DNA of 64,000 nucleotides, taken from contig JAJDTL010000037.1 in the NCBI GenBank assembly GCA_022827195.1, forward strand, positions 1 through 64,000. The letters run 5' to 3'. The stretch is from Caldilineaceae bacterium (GTDB lineage Bacteria > Chloroflexota > Anaerolineae > Caldilineales > Caldilineaceae). A program made the position numbers and the translations under genes. Shown in pieces: positions 56,714 through 64,000 of this stretch. The notes under the pieces were generated by a model. The model ran no database searches. It was not told the origin of the DNA and saw nothing but the letters and a program-made list of their open reading frames with translations. The first letter of the stretch is position 1. Every line of letters begins with the position of its first letter.

Positions 56714-57379
56714 GTGCTCTACCTCGTCGCCACACCGATCGGCAATCTCGCCGACATCAGTCTGCGTGCGCTGGAGACGTTGCGTTCGGTCGACTTGATT
56801 GCGGCCGAGGACACGCGCAAAACAGGCCGGCTGCTGCGCCACTACGATATTGACACGCCTCAGATTTCCTACCACGAACACAACGAACGCCAAGCCGTCG
56901 AGAGAATTGTAGCCGCGCTCCGCAGCGGCAGGACGGCGGCAGTGGTCACAAATGCGGGCACGCCCGGTATCTCCGACCCGGGGTTTTCCGCAGTCCGGCG
57001 CGCCTTAGAGGAAGAGATTCCGGTTTCGGCGATTCCAGGGCCGACCGGATTGATTGCTGCGCTGGTACTGTCAGGGCTTCCTCTGCACAGCTTTACGTTT
57101 CGCGGTTTTCCGCCGCGCAAGACCGCGGCGCGGCGGCGCTTCCTGGAAGTAGACTCGTCGTCACCCCATACGCTTGTCTTTTATGAGAGCCCGCACCGCC
57201 TGCGGGCCTTCCTTGTGGATGCTCTGGCCGTCTTCGGCGACCGGCCTGCAGCGCTCGCCAATGACCTGACCAAACTTTACGAGCAGGTGCAGCGGGGCAG
57301 CATCTCCACACTGATCGAGGCGATGGAGGGAAGGACGCTCCGAGGGGAGTACATCGTCGTCGTTGGTGGAGACGTCTGA
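56714..57379 (+). CDS. rsmI: 16S rRNA (cytidine1402-2'-O)-methyltransferase
   Basis: 221 residues, tetrapyrrole-methylase fold. Modifies C1402 of 16S rRNA in the decoding centre. Seen: [76 protein letters not shown] and [13 protein letters not shown]. The start is GTG at 56714 with no clear ribosome-binding site, about 110 bases after the aminotransferase. The C-terminal helical extension of some homologues is short here. Confidence 0.94.
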   Translation: MLYLVATPIGNLADISLRALETLRSVDLIAAEDTRKTGRLLRHYDIDTPQISYHEHNERQAVERIVAALRSGRTAAVVTNAGTPGISDPGFSAVRRALEEEIPVSAIPGPTGLIAALVLSGLPLHSFTFRGFPPRKTAARRRFLEVDSSSPHTLVFYESPHRLRAFLVDALAVFGDRPAALANDLTKLYEQVQRGSISTLIEAMEGRTLRGEYIVVVGGDV

Positions 57380-57494
57380 GCAGGCCTTAATCCAGAATCC
57401 CGACAATTCCAGATTGCGCAAGAAGCAACCCGGCAGATCACCGCGGTCGTGAGACGATTGCGGGATATGAAATTACTTGCTTCCCTACGCTGCT

Positions 57495-58448
57495 TCAGGG
57501 CGTTGCGCCGGTCCGCAGTCGCCGTCTCTGTAAGACGGGCACAGCGGTTACGAGAACGACGCCGACTAGAATACCTGCGCCGCCTAGAAGCTGCTGACGG
57601 CCGGGAAATACGTCGAACAGGAAGAGCGACCAGAGGATCGCCGCAACTGGGCTGGCCGCCAGCGCAATTGAGAAGACGCTCATATCGAGTTGGCGAAGCG
57701 CCCAGTAGTAGAGAAAGCGGCTAATCACAATGTCGATGGTGGCGACCAGCAGGATGAATGGCAAGGCCTGCGCGCTAGGCAGAGCAAAGTTTCCGCGCAC
57801 GCCGTTAGCCAGTGCCAAGATCGCGGCTGTCAGCAGCAGGCGATAGAAGAAAAAACAGAGCAGATCCACCTCGCCTGTGTATCGCTTGGTCAGTGCAGTG
57901 TGCAGCGCGTATAGGAAGGTGGAAGCGAGCACCATAATGGTGCCCAGTCCGAAATAGTCTCCTGGCTGAAATGAAATTACGGCAAGGCCGATCAAAGCAA
58001 GCAGGGCGCCCGCACCTTGCACGAGATTGAAACGCTCTCCCAGCCACAGCATCCCAAGGCCGAGGCTGAAGAGCACCGCCATCCTGCTGACCATGGCGGC
58101 TACGCCCGGGTCGATAAACGCCATCGCGGCATAGTTGAGGTTGGTGCTGGCCGCCACGCACAGCCCGATAGCAACAAATGCCGGCCAGAGCCGAAGTAGA
58201 GGGGCAAGGCGTAGGCGGCCGAGGACCAGCCCGAGGAGACCGACTTCAAGCGCCGCGAAGCTGATCACGTAGAAAGCGCCCAAGCCCGGCTCGATATAGG
58301 GAAACAGGAGGCGTGCGAAGACAAAGTGCATGCTGTCGATCATCAGCAAGCTGACCATCAACGCCATACCGCGCGCGCTTCCCAGCTCCTTCCCGACGCC
58401 TCCTGTTCCCGGCGAAACGTTCCGGGCGTCGCTCGGTCTCTCGGTCAT
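57495..58448 (-). CDS. EamA/DMT-family transporter
   Basis: 317 residues, ten predicted helices in two EamA repeats (first about 28-160, second about 170-305). Hallmarks: NLNYAAMAFIDPGVAAMVSR between helices and a second-repeat start FYALHTALTKRYTG. Exports or imports a small metabolite across the inner membrane; substrate not predictable. Single gene, convergent with rsmI. Confidence 0.88.
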   Translation of the reverse strand: MTERPSDARNVSPGTGGVGKELGSARGMALMVSLLMIDSMHFVFARLLFPYIEPGLGAFYVISFAALEVGLLGLVLGRLRLAPLLRLWPAFVAIGLCVAASTNLNYAAMAFIDPGVAAMVSRMAVLFSLGLGMLWLGERFNLVQGAGALLALIGLAVISFQPGDYFGLGTIMVLASTFLYALHTALTKRYTGEVDLLCFFFYRLLLTAAILALANGVRGNFALPSAQALPFILLVATIDIVISRFLYYWALRQLDMSVFSIALAASPVAAILWSLFLFDVFPGRQQLLGGAGILVGVVLVTAVPVLQRRRLRTGATP

Positions 58449-58695
58449 CGCTGCTCCTGCCGCGTTTGGAAGATGGGCAAGGCGAAACGTGTCGCAGTCT
58501 CTTGCGTGTGCTCGAACATCATAGCTGCCCTATCCGGCGCAGGCCAAAAGAGGCTTGGGCCACCTGTGATAGAATCAGAGTAGAGAACGCGGGGCACTTG
58601 ACCTGGAACGAATAGGCGATTGCTACCAGTCAGGAGCTGCCAGCGATCACTCGTTAGGCAGGTTCTGTCCGGCATCGCTCGGATTGCCCGCAGTT

Positions 58696-59877
58696 ATGGT
58701 CCGCAAAATCATCCACTTCGATCTTGACGCGTTTTACTGCGCAGTGGAGGAGCAACGTCATAGCGAGCTTGAGGGCCTGCCATTTGCAGTAGGGGGCCGG
58801 CCCGAAAGCCGCGGCGTAGTCTCTTCCTGCTCCTACGCGGCGCGCCGCTTCGGCGTCCGATCGGCAATGGGTATGGCACAGGCCGTGCGACTGTGCCCGC
58901 AGCTGAGGATCCTGCCGCCAGACATGCGAGAATATGCGTTGGTGTCCAGGCGTGTGATGGAGATTCTACACGGGATGACGCCTCAGGTGGAGCAACTCTC
59001 GATTGATGAGGCCTTTCTGGACGTAAGCGAGCGCTCTGAATACGCTTCTGTGCTGGCGCGTAAACTGCAGGCGCAAGTGGAGGAGAGTCTGGGGCTGCCT
59101 TCCTCATTGGGCGTAGCGACGAACAAGCTGGTGGCGAAGATTGCCACCGATGTGGGCAAAGCAGCCTCCAGCTCCGGCGACTACCCGAGGGCGATACAGG
59201 TCGTGCCTCCGCGGAGCGAGGCGGAATTCCTGGCACCGCTCCCGGTTGAGGCGCTCTGGGGCGTCGGCCCGCGAACGCGCGAGCGGCTGTCGGCCATCGG
59301 CATCCTCACAGTTGGGGACGTAGTGGCCGCGTCGCCGGATGAATTGGGCCGCAGGTTCGGCAAGCTGGGACGCGACCTCTACCGACAGGCGCAGGGAATC
59401 GATTTGCGGCCGGTGATAACGGAGAGAGAGGCAAAGTCGATAAGCCAAGAGACAACCTTTGCACAGGATGTAGTAGATTCGGAGACGCTGAAGCGGGCGT
59501 TGAGGCAGCAGGCAGCCGAAGTTGGTGCGCGACTTCAACGCAGCGGACTTGCGGCGCGTACGGTCACGCTCAAGGTTCGTTGGTCCGATTTCACAACTCG
59601 CACGCGCCAGGTAACAGCGGCGCGGCCTGTGCACGACGGCGAGGAGATCGGCAGAATCGCGCTCGACCTGCTGGCTGCGGTTCGCGAGAGGGGGGAGGCG
59701 GTGCGGCTCATCGGTGTGGGCGGCAGCGGGCTCGTGCCTGCGGTGCGACAGATGAGCATTTTCGACACGGCTGACGATGCAGCGTCGATTGAGAGAGCCG
59801 CGCAGTTGAGAGATGCGGTGAAGAGGCTGCGTACGCGGTTCGGCGAGGGTGCGATAAAGCGGGGGAGCGAGTTGTGA
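58696..59877 (+). CDS. dinB: DNA polymerase IV (Y family)
   Basis: 393 residues, translesion polymerase. ATG at 58696 gives the canonical start MVRKIIHFDLDAFYCAVEEQ. Catalytic acidic residues are in HFDLDAF and SIDEAFLDV. Also SYAARRFGVRSAMGMAQA, SLGVATNKLVAKIATD, a helix-hairpin-helix in WGVGPRTRERLSAIGI, and the little-finger domain. The segment VRQMSIFD near the C-terminus (QMSIF) is a beta-clamp binding motif. It is normal length; no SOS-like operator is recognised upstream. Confidence 0.95.
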   Translation: MVRKIIHFDLDAFYCAVEEQRHSELEGLPFAVGGRPESRGVVSSCSYAARRFGVRSAMGMAQAVRLCPQLRILPPDMREYALVSRRVMEILHGMTPQVEQLSIDEAFLDVSERSEYASVLARKLQAQVEESLGLPSSLGVATNKLVAKIATDVGKAASSSGDYPRAIQVVPPRSEAEFLAPLPVEALWGVGPRTRERLSAIGILTVGDVVAASPDELGRRFGKLGRDLYRQAQGIDLRPVITEREAKSISQETTFAQDVVDSETLKRALRQQAAEVGARLQRSGLAARTVTLKVRWSDFTTRTRQVTAARPVHDGEEIGRIALDLLAAVRERGEAVRLIGVGGSGLVPAVRQMSIFDTADDAASIERAAQLRDAVKRLRTRFGEGAIKRGSEL

Positions 59878-59942
59878 GGCAGGGGCGGTTGGGAACATCA
59901 GGGAAGGTCGGCGCGGGAAAGGGTTTTGCTTGGAATTGGCAC

Positions 59943-59970
59943 TTGACAGAGTGTTTCTTTGTGCTATACT
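59943..59970 (+). promoter_or_regulatory. Promoter of padR operon
   Basis: TTGACA (59943-59948), 16-base spacer, TATACT (59965-59970): near-consensus sigma-70 promoter, 34 bases before the start codon. Confidence 0.85.
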
Positions 59971-59981
59971 AACTATAGTTA
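59970..59981. promoter_or_regulatory. Palindromic operator candidate
   Basis: TAACTATAGTTA, a perfect 12-base dyad at the end of the -10 box, covering the likely transcription start. PadR repressors usually bind such dyads and control their own operons. Confidence 0.65.
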
Positions 59982-60003
59982 CTAATTTAAGTGAGTATCA
60001 GGG

Positions 60004-60540
60004 ATGAGCCTGAAACACGCGCTGCTGGCCCTTCTCGACGAGAAGCCGAGTCATGGATACGAGCTTAAGAGCCGCTTCAGCGACGCTCTTGGCCCCCTAT
60101 GGCCACTGCGCGAGGCGCAGATCTACAACAACCTTCGCATATTGGAGCGGGACGGGCTTGTTGTACTCGATGAACAGGACACAAAGGATGGCGGAGCCGA
60201 ACGCAAACCTTACTGCGTAACCGATACCGGTCGCGCCGCGCTGACCGATTGGCTGGAATCGCCGGTGAGAGAGAGTCGCAAACTGAAGGACGACTTCTAC
60301 CTCAAGTTGTCGATACTGGCTGCTACAGGAAGCGAGGACCGTCTCTGGAACCTGCTCTGGCAGCAGCGCGAGGTTGTATTACAGCGGCTGCGGGAGCTGG
60401 AGCCTGCCCTGGCACAGGCAGAGGTTGACGGTGAAGCCCTGAATGCCTCGCTGCTGGAAGGCGCGATTCTTCACACAGAGGCGGACCTCGCCTGGCTGGA
60501 TCGGTGCGAAGAGCGACTACTGGGCGGAGGAGAAGAGTGA
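60004..60540 (+). CDS. PadR-family transcriptional regulator
   Basis: 178 residues. N-terminal winged helix (SLKHALLALLDEKPSHGYEL, YNNLRILERDGLV, KPYCVTDTGRAALTDWL) and a C-terminal helical dimerisation part (Vir_C-like, from about residue 95) ending in a charged helix. Expected to repress its own operon and respond to a hydrophobic ligand or drug-like compound. The dyad at the promoter supports autoregulation. Its stop overlaps the start of the permease gene (GTGA). Confidence 0.92.
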   Translation: MSLKHALLALLDEKPSHGYELKSRFSDALGPLWPLREAQIYNNLRILERDGLVVLDEQDTKDGGAERKPYCVTDTGRAALTDWLESPVRESRKLKDDFYLKLSILAATGSEDRLWNLLWQQREVVLQRLRELEPALAQAEVDGEALNASLLEGAILHTEADLAWLDRCEERLLGGGEE

Positions 60541-61913
60541 ATCAGATGGAAGGGCGCGAGAGTCTGGCCGGCTCTTCGTGGTCAATTCATCGTTGGGGGC
60601 GGGTGGCCCGCTTCGCGCCCGGCTACCTGCGCAGCGTGGTTCGCCGCGAGCGGCAGCTGGTCCTGCTCGCTCTTGGAGGCCTTGCGCCTGGCGTCGCCGT
60701 TTTGACTGCATGGCTCAACCTTGCCCATCACCTGCGCGAGGTGGGCGTTTCGACTTCCTCGCATGCCGGCTGGCTGCTGCCGGAGGTGGTACTGGTAAGG
60801 CTTGGACTGGGCGGTGTGCTCGTAGGGGCCGGCGTTGTGACGCTGCTGATTGGGGGACTTGGCCTGGCAAACGCGTACCTGGCGAGTGTAGAGCGACGTA
60901 CATCTCAGTTGGCCCTGTTACAGAGCTCCGGCCTGAACCGCCGAGAGGTATCCGTGTTGCTGGTCCTGGAGGCAACAGGCGCCGGGCTGCTGGGGAGCGG
61001 CGCAGGGCTATTCGGCGGGCTGATTCTGAGTCCTCTGTCCTGGACGGCGGCTGGGCAATACTTCGGATTCGACAGCCCTTACAGACCGGATCTATTAGCG
61101 ATTGTGACAGCGCAGGTGGCAGGATTTATGGCTGCTCTGCTATTCATGGGAACAACCGCCATTGCCTCAATCCGGATCGAACCGGGCCTGGTTTTGCGGG
61201 GTCAGAGCGGGCCATTGCTCCTTCGTTCCTGGCGCCGGCGAGAGACAATTGTATATGGCACGCTGTACGCGTTAGCCCTGGTCCTGGTGGCCGGGTTGCC
61301 GGTGCTGCCTGCCAACGCACTGATCCTACTTTCAGGGCTTACGGGGATACTCGGGCTGCTGCTCAATTCGAGCGGCTGGCTGTTGACCTGGCTTTACGAC
61401 CGCCTTCCCGCGCCTGTCTTCGCGGTTCGCTGGCGTCTGGCCCTGCAAGGTCTGGCCCGCTATCCCCGACACACAGCCGGTCTTACACTGGCAATGATTG
61501 CCGGGGCATACGCGGTTGGCCTTGCGGCCCTCGCCACGAGCGACGGGATTGCCTTCTTGTCCTTTCCGGCGTGGGTAGCCGGGGGCATTCTTGTCGCTGG
61601 CGGCGTGCTTGTCCTGACGGCCGCCTCCTTAGCCGCGTTGGAACGACGACAAGAACTAGGCCTTTTCGTAGCCCTGGGTGGGCGTCCGAGCAGAGTCAGG
61701 AAACTGATGCTACTTGAATATAGCATTGTTGCCGTTTGCGGGGGGTCGTTGGGCGCGTCATTGGCGTTAGTCAATTGGGCTTGGGCGGGTGGCGGTAACT
61801 GGGTAACGGCGCTCTTGATCGCGTTCGTTGACCTGGTGGCAACCGTGATCGCGGCGTGGGCGGGTGCGCTTCCGGTGCTGTGGCGATTGGGCCGCCGCCC
61901 GCCAAATCGCTAG
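60537..61913 (+). CDS. ABC transporter permease (FtsX-like)
   Basis: 458 residues from the GTG at 60537, overlapping the padR stop and following GGAGGAG; the internal ATG at 60546 is an alternative. About eight helices in two FtsX-type halves (first about 85-225, second about 310-450). Typical coupling segments: VERRTSQLALLQSSGLNRRE and LERRQELGLFVALGGRPSRV. It lacks the large periplasmic domain of MacB. With the ATPase at 62064 it forms an exporter, probably for lipids, peptides or an antibiotic-like compound; substrate unknown. Confidence 0.88.
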   Translation: MNQMEGRESLAGSSWSIHRWGRVARFAPGYLRSVVRRERQLVLLALGGLAPGVAVLTAWLNLAHHLREVGVSTSSHAGWLLPEVVLVRLGLGGVLVGAGVVTLLIGGLGLANAYLASVERRTSQLALLQSSGLNRREVSVLLVLEATGAGLLGSGAGLFGGLILSPLSWTAAGQYFGFDSPYRPDLLAIVTAQVAGFMAALLFMGTTAIASIRIEPGLVLRGQSGPLLLRSWRRRETIVYGTLYALALVLVAGLPVLPANALILLSGLTGILGLLLNSSGWLLTWLYDRLPAPVFAVRWRLALQGLARYPRHTAGLTLAMIAGAYAVGLAALATSDGIAFLSFPAWVAGGILVAGGVLVLTAASLAALERRQELGLFVALGGRPSRVRKLMLLEYSIVAVCGGSLGASLALVNWAWAGGGNWVTALLIAFVDLVATVIAAWAGALPVLWRLGRRPPNR

Positions 61914-61989
61914 GGAATATTCAAGATTTGGGCAGGAGCGACCAAAGTGACTAAGTGTACAACCGCGCTTCTGCCATTTATGCCTCAAA

Positions 61990-62002
61990 GTTGACGGTCA
62001 AC
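61990..62002. repeat. Short dyad in permease-ATPase gap
   Basis: GTTGAC-G-GTCAAC perfect 6-bp inverted repeat in a 150-base gap that otherwise shows no gene. Possible binding site or promoter-associated element ahead of the ATPase. Confidence 0.4.
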
Positions 62003-62063
62003 TGGTGCGTAGCGTTGAAACCCGCGCCAGTGACGCGCTATCGGGGCAATCGAGGAGAGTGCT

Positions 62064-62792
62064 ATGACTGAGTCAGATGGAGTCTTGGTCCAGACAAAAG
62101 GACTGACAATTCGTTACGGGGCGGTCACTGCGTTGGATAACGTAGAACTTCTGGTAAGGTCCGGTGAGTTGGTGGCGCTGGTCGGCCCGACGGGCAGCGG
62201 CAAGACATCGCTTCTGAACTTGCTGGCGGGCCTGGAAACGCCGGACGGGGGTACGGTTACCTTGCTTGGGCAGAAGCTGGACAGTTTGAGCGAAGATGGC
62301 AAGGCCGATCTCAGAGGGCGCGCTGTCGGCATGGTCTATCAATCTATCAATCTCTTCTCCGGCTTCTCAGTGCGGGACAATTTGGGGCTGCCGTTGCGTC
62401 TGATGGTTCGGCCGCCCTACGATGCAAATATGCGGACAGGGGAACTGCTTAACGAGTTTGATCTGACAGGTTTGGCCGACCGCTTCCCGGCCGAGCTCTC
62501 CGGGGGCCAGCGGCAGCTTGTGGCAATCGCCAGAGCGCTGGCTGCCCGGCCGCCTCTGATTTTGGCGGACGAGCCGACCGCCAATCTGGACAGCGCCGCA
62601 TCCAGGCGTATCACAGCGCAACTGCGAGCGCTCGCCGACAGCGGCAGACACGGCGTTCTCCTGGCGACCCACGATCTTCGCATCGCCAGCCAGGCGGACC
62701 GGGTCATTTCGCTGCGAGACGGCCGGATTGCGAAAGAAACGGTGCTGCAGCCGGGCCGGACTGCGCGCGAAGTTCTAGCGGAGCTTGCATAA
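62064..62792 (+). CDS. ABC transporter ATP-binding protein (MacB/LolD-like)
   Basis: 242 residues. Walker A GPTGSGKTS, Q-loop MVYQSINL, signature ELSGGQRQLVAIARALA, Walker B PLILADEPTANLD and switch His in LLATHD. The LolD/MacB-type subfamily partners FtsX-like permeases. GGAGAG precedes the ATG. It follows the permease by 150 bases and lies directly before a tiny membrane ORF. Confidence 0.95.
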   Translation: MTESDGVLVQTKGLTIRYGAVTALDNVELLVRSGELVALVGPTGSGKTSLLNLLAGLETPDGGTVTLLGQKLDSLSEDGKADLRGRAVGMVYQSINLFSGFSVRDNLGLPLRLMVRPPYDANMRTGELLNEFDLTGLADRFPAELSGGQRQLVAIARALAARPPLILADEPTANLDSAASRRITAQLRALADSGRHGVLLATHDLRIASQADRVISLRDGRIAKETVLQPGRTAREVLAELA

Positions 62793-62793
62793 G

Positions 62794-62922
62794 ATGAGCA
62801 TACGAGCACATTCTCTACCCTCGGTACGGGCATGCGCCTTCGGTCTGCCCACTGGACTCGCACTGTTCTCCACCGCTGCGATCCTGCTCGTGATGGGAAC
62901 TATAAGGATGACTAGCCAATAA
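62794..62922 (+). CDS. 42-residue single-helix membrane peptide
   Basis: Begins one base after the ATPase stop (TAAGATG) and ends at TAA 62920-62922. A basic start MSIRAHSLPS leads into a hydrophobic helix (CAFGLPTGLALFSTAAILLV) and a short polar tail. GGAG lies about 9 bases before the ATG. Probably a small accessory subunit or regulator of the ABC exporter, by position and topology. No homologue is recognised. Confidence 0.55.
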   Translation: MSIRAHSLPSVRACAFGLPTGLALFSTAAILLVMGTIRMTSQ

Positions 62923-62958
62923 GAAATCTCGGCCTGCAGCACGCCGGGATTCTGGTTT

Positions 62959-63150
62959 CTATTCGTCCTCTGTGAGGGAAGGGCGGAACACGTCCCTGGT
63001 TCTCTCGGATATTTCCCGGTCCCTGATCCGTTGTTCCTGCCAACTATCCTGCATGTTCCCGCGGGTCATGGCGTCTCTGCGGTCCTCATACTCGTCCAGT
63101 TCTTCTTCGGTTGGGATAGGTACGTGGCGCCCGCGGTCCTTTCTTGGCAT
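62959..63150 (-). CDS. Small charged protein, unknown
   Basis: 63 residues, highly charged (MPRKDRGRHVPIPTEEELDE, then many R/E/D), no Cys, no hydrophobic helix; likely helical or disordered. A strong ribosome-binding site (GGAGGAA) precedes the ATG at 63150. Begins 4 bases after the stop of the upstream 57-residue ORF. Function unknown. Confidence 0.65.
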   Translation of the reverse strand: MPRKDRGRHVPIPTEEELDEYEDRRDAMTRGNMQDSWQEQRIRDREISERTRDVFRPSLTEDE

Positions 63151-63154
63151 GATG

Positions 63155-63328
63155 TCACTTCCTCCGGCTGTTCTTGTTGTTTCCTCTCCGTTCCTCGGTT
63201 CGCTGTCTGTCTCTCTCTAGCTGGGGCCTAACCGGTTTCCGGTCCCGTTTCTTCTCGGCCGGCGGCGGGGCCAGCACCGCGTCGACCATGTCGTCGAAGC
63301 GTCCGTACAAATCGTTTTCCTTACTCAT
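63155..63328 (-). CDS. Small basic protein, unknown (57 residues)
   Basis: ATG at 63328 with TGGAGGG six bases before it. Begins MSKENDLYGRFDDMVDAVLA, then Pro-rich and strongly basic (Lys/Arg/Glu), ending NNKNSRRK. With its near-consensus promoter and close spacing to the next small gene, a two-gene operon of small charged proteins is likely. No family recognised; it might bind nucleic acid. Confidence 0.65.
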   Translation of the reverse strand: MSKENDLYGRFDDMVDAVLAPPPAEKKRDRKPVRPQLERDRQRTEERRGNNKNSRRK

Positions 63329-63360
63329 CTATACCCTCCAGGTTTTGGTTTGACAGAGCC

Positions 63361-63389
63361 ATTATACCTTTAATAGACGTTTTGTACAA
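63361..63389 (-). promoter_or_regulatory. Promoter of the two small leftward genes
   Basis: On the minus strand TTGTAC (63389-63384), 17-base spacer, TATAAT (63366-63361). Expected start near 63354, about 26 bases before the 57-residue ORF. Confidence 0.8.
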
Positions 63390-63400
63390 TGCCCATTGTA
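63385..63400. promoter_or_regulatory. Dyad overlapping the -35 box
   Basis: TACAATG-CC-CATTGTA, perfect 7-bp arms, covering the -35 region of the leftward promoter. Candidate operator. Confidence 0.5.
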
Positions 63401-63415
63401 TGCTACGGTGGCCGG

Positions 63416-63631
63416 GCCACAGCGGAGAACCCTTGTCGATTGGGCAATGGGGGCATTACGCCTCCTTGCTGGACGACAAGGTTCATGGACCGCTGTGGCA
63501 GGCATCCATTGCCCAACTAGCAAGGAGGCTTCTCTGCCTCCTGGGGAGGGTATATGCCGAGGTTATGCTCTTTATGTCCGGCGTTGCCGTACAGGGAACT
63601 TTGGGGGTATCCCCAACTTCTATCAACCTCG
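63416..63631 (+). ncRNA. Highly structured leader or ncRNA candidate upstream of YccF-like gene
   Basis: Perfect complementary pairs: 63416-63425 with 63490-63499; 63431-63438 with 63474-63481 (nested in the first); 63440-63450 with 63506-63516; 63460-63470 with 63519-63529. The last two pairs cross each other and also cross the first helix, so they imply alternative folds or a pseudoknot. Further hairpins: 63537-63549 (CCTCC/GGAGG), 63579-63589 (CGGC/GCCG), 63601-63616 (TTGGGG/CCCCAA), enclosed by 63558-63564 with 63625-63631. Strand and transcription are inferred from the downstream gene. Confidence 0.5.
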
Positions 63632-63634
63632 TAA
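63554..63634 (+). CDS. Possible 26-residue leader peptide
   Basis: ATG at 63554 with GGGGAGGGTAT immediately before it, reading MPRLCSLCPALPYREL... then TAA, 16 bases before the YccF-like start. CxxC at residues 5-8. Lies within the structured leader, overlapping three hairpins. Could be a regulatory peptide or chance; the good ribosome-binding site is the main support. Confidence 0.35.
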   Translation: MPRLCSLCPALPYRELWGYPQLLSTS

Positions 63635-63650
63635 GACCTGGAGGTGCTGT

Positions 63651-63872
63651 ATGGCTAACTTTGTGGTCAATGCCGTCTGGTTTTGCACGTTGGGCTGGAT
63701 TGTAGCGGCCTTCATGCTGCTTCTCGGTATTGTGTTTTGCTGCACTGTGATCGGCATACCTGTTGGCATTGCCTGTTTCAATCAGGTCATGGCCGTCTCT
63801 TTTCCGTTCGGACGTCAAACCGGCGGCTCCGGCGGGATCACTATCGTCAATGACAACAGTCGGAAACGGTAG
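63651..63872 (+). CDS. YccF-like small membrane protein
   Basis: 73 residues starting at the ATG after GGAGG. Two hydrophobic helices (NAVWFCTLGWIVAAFMLLLG and a second with TVIGIPVGIACF) and the YccF-type ending PFGR, then a polar tail. YccF-domain proteins are inner-membrane proteins of unknown role. The frame stays open far upstream but the upstream part overlaps the structured region and has no better start. Coupled to the next tiny ORF (3-base gap). Confidence 0.75.
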   Translation: MANFVVNAVWFCTLGWIVAAFMLLLGIVFCCTVIGIPVGIACFNQVMAVSFPFGRQTGGSGGITIVNDNSRKR

Positions 63873-63875
63873 ACT

Positions 63876-63974
63876 ATGCAACCGCCTCAAAACAAGCTAA
63901 TACTGTTGCCGCTTGTGTTTCTGATGGCTTGTGGCGTCTGCCAACTGGTGCAATTCGTTGTATCGCTATTTTGA
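63876..63974 (+). CDS. 32-residue membrane peptide
   Basis: ATG three bases after the YccF-like stop. Reads MQPPQNKLILLPLVFLMACG, then a second hydrophobic stretch, then TGA. The hydrophobic run ending LMACG is lipobox-like, but the peptide is very short. GGAAACGG lies upstream. Likely co-translated with the YccF-like gene; no family recognised. Confidence 0.45.
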   Translation: MQPPQNKLILLPLVFLMACGVCQLVQFVVSLF

Positions 63975-63988
63975 CCTGAAAAGGAGGA

Positions 63989-64000
63989 ATGACCAGATAT
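63989..64000 (+). CDS. Start of a further gene (cut by window edge)
   Basis: A very strong AAGGAGG precedes an ATG at 63989; only four codons (MTRY) are in the window. The Shine-Dalgarno is close to the ATG, so a start a little downstream is also possible. Confidence 0.4.

Noticed and set aside
60443-61717. 424-codon plus-strand frame
   Set aside because: Different frame over the ABC permease; the permease frame has proper helices and a good start.
63416-63631. tmRNA, RNase P or 6S RNA
   Set aside because: No tag-peptide reading, tRNA-like end or conserved core sequence of those RNAs is present.

Overview
The window looks like a chromosomal segment of a Chloroflexota bacterium, probably of the Anaerolineae/Caldilineales type. 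This is inferred from family content rather than from a marker gene: several giant GT-C membrane proteins with the 'YYY' (DUF2298) domain, an Agl23-like protein with an NHL propeller, Thr-Pro-rich lipoproteins, DUF348/G5/3D proteins, Cys-type sulfatases and Cache-domain lipoproteins. The sequence is GC-rich and gene-dense, and intergenic regions are short except at the left edge.

Layout. (1) 1-3480 is a decayed zone: the C-terminal part of a Cache-like protein, a signal peptidase I remnant, a second Cache-like gene broken by stops and a frameshift, a truncated membrane ORF and a truncated IS3-type transposase with one inverted-repeat end. (2) 3550-9711 holds gcvP with a tandem glycine riboswitch and attenuator, divergent rsmD, a membrane-anchored coiled-coil protein, a CinA-type amidohydrolase and a DUF6504 protein. 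(3) 9990-15829 is a catabolic-looking set: Gfo/Idh oxidoreductase, Zn alcohol dehydrogenase, an atypical DHDPS/NAL-family protein, a sulfatase and a discoidin-like lipoprotein. (4) 16042-35284 is the centrepiece: a minus-strand run of six large GT-C-type membrane proteins plus a NUDIX hydrolase, headed by a DUF348/G5/3D cell-wall protein. A second sulfatase and a divergent zinc-ribbon/NHL protein flank it. (5) 38965-43195 carries an IlvD/Edd sugar-acid dehydratase, tyrS and fabI, followed by a terminator and tRNA-Asp(GTC). (6) 43726-51192 has threonine aldolase with a DUF697 protein, then a signalling locus: a Ser/Thr kinase and Thr-Pro-rich lipoprotein divergent from an FHA-winged-helix regulator and an ECF sigma factor. 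(7) 51241-59877 holds housekeeping and repair genes: class V aminotransferases, two metallophosphoesterases, a SRAP protein, rsmI, an EamA transporter and dinB. (8) 59943-64000 has a PadR-controlled FtsX-type ABC exporter and a cluster of very small genes. One of these, a YccF-like gene, is preceded by an unusually structured leader.

The cluster in region 4 plausibly makes or exports a cell-surface glycan on a lipid carrier: GT-C enzymes take sugars from polyprenyl-phosphate donors. Zinc-ribbon and NHL modules are swapped among its members. The two flanking sulfatases may act on sulfated glycans outside the cell. This is inference from domain content and gene order; no substrate can be read from the sequence.
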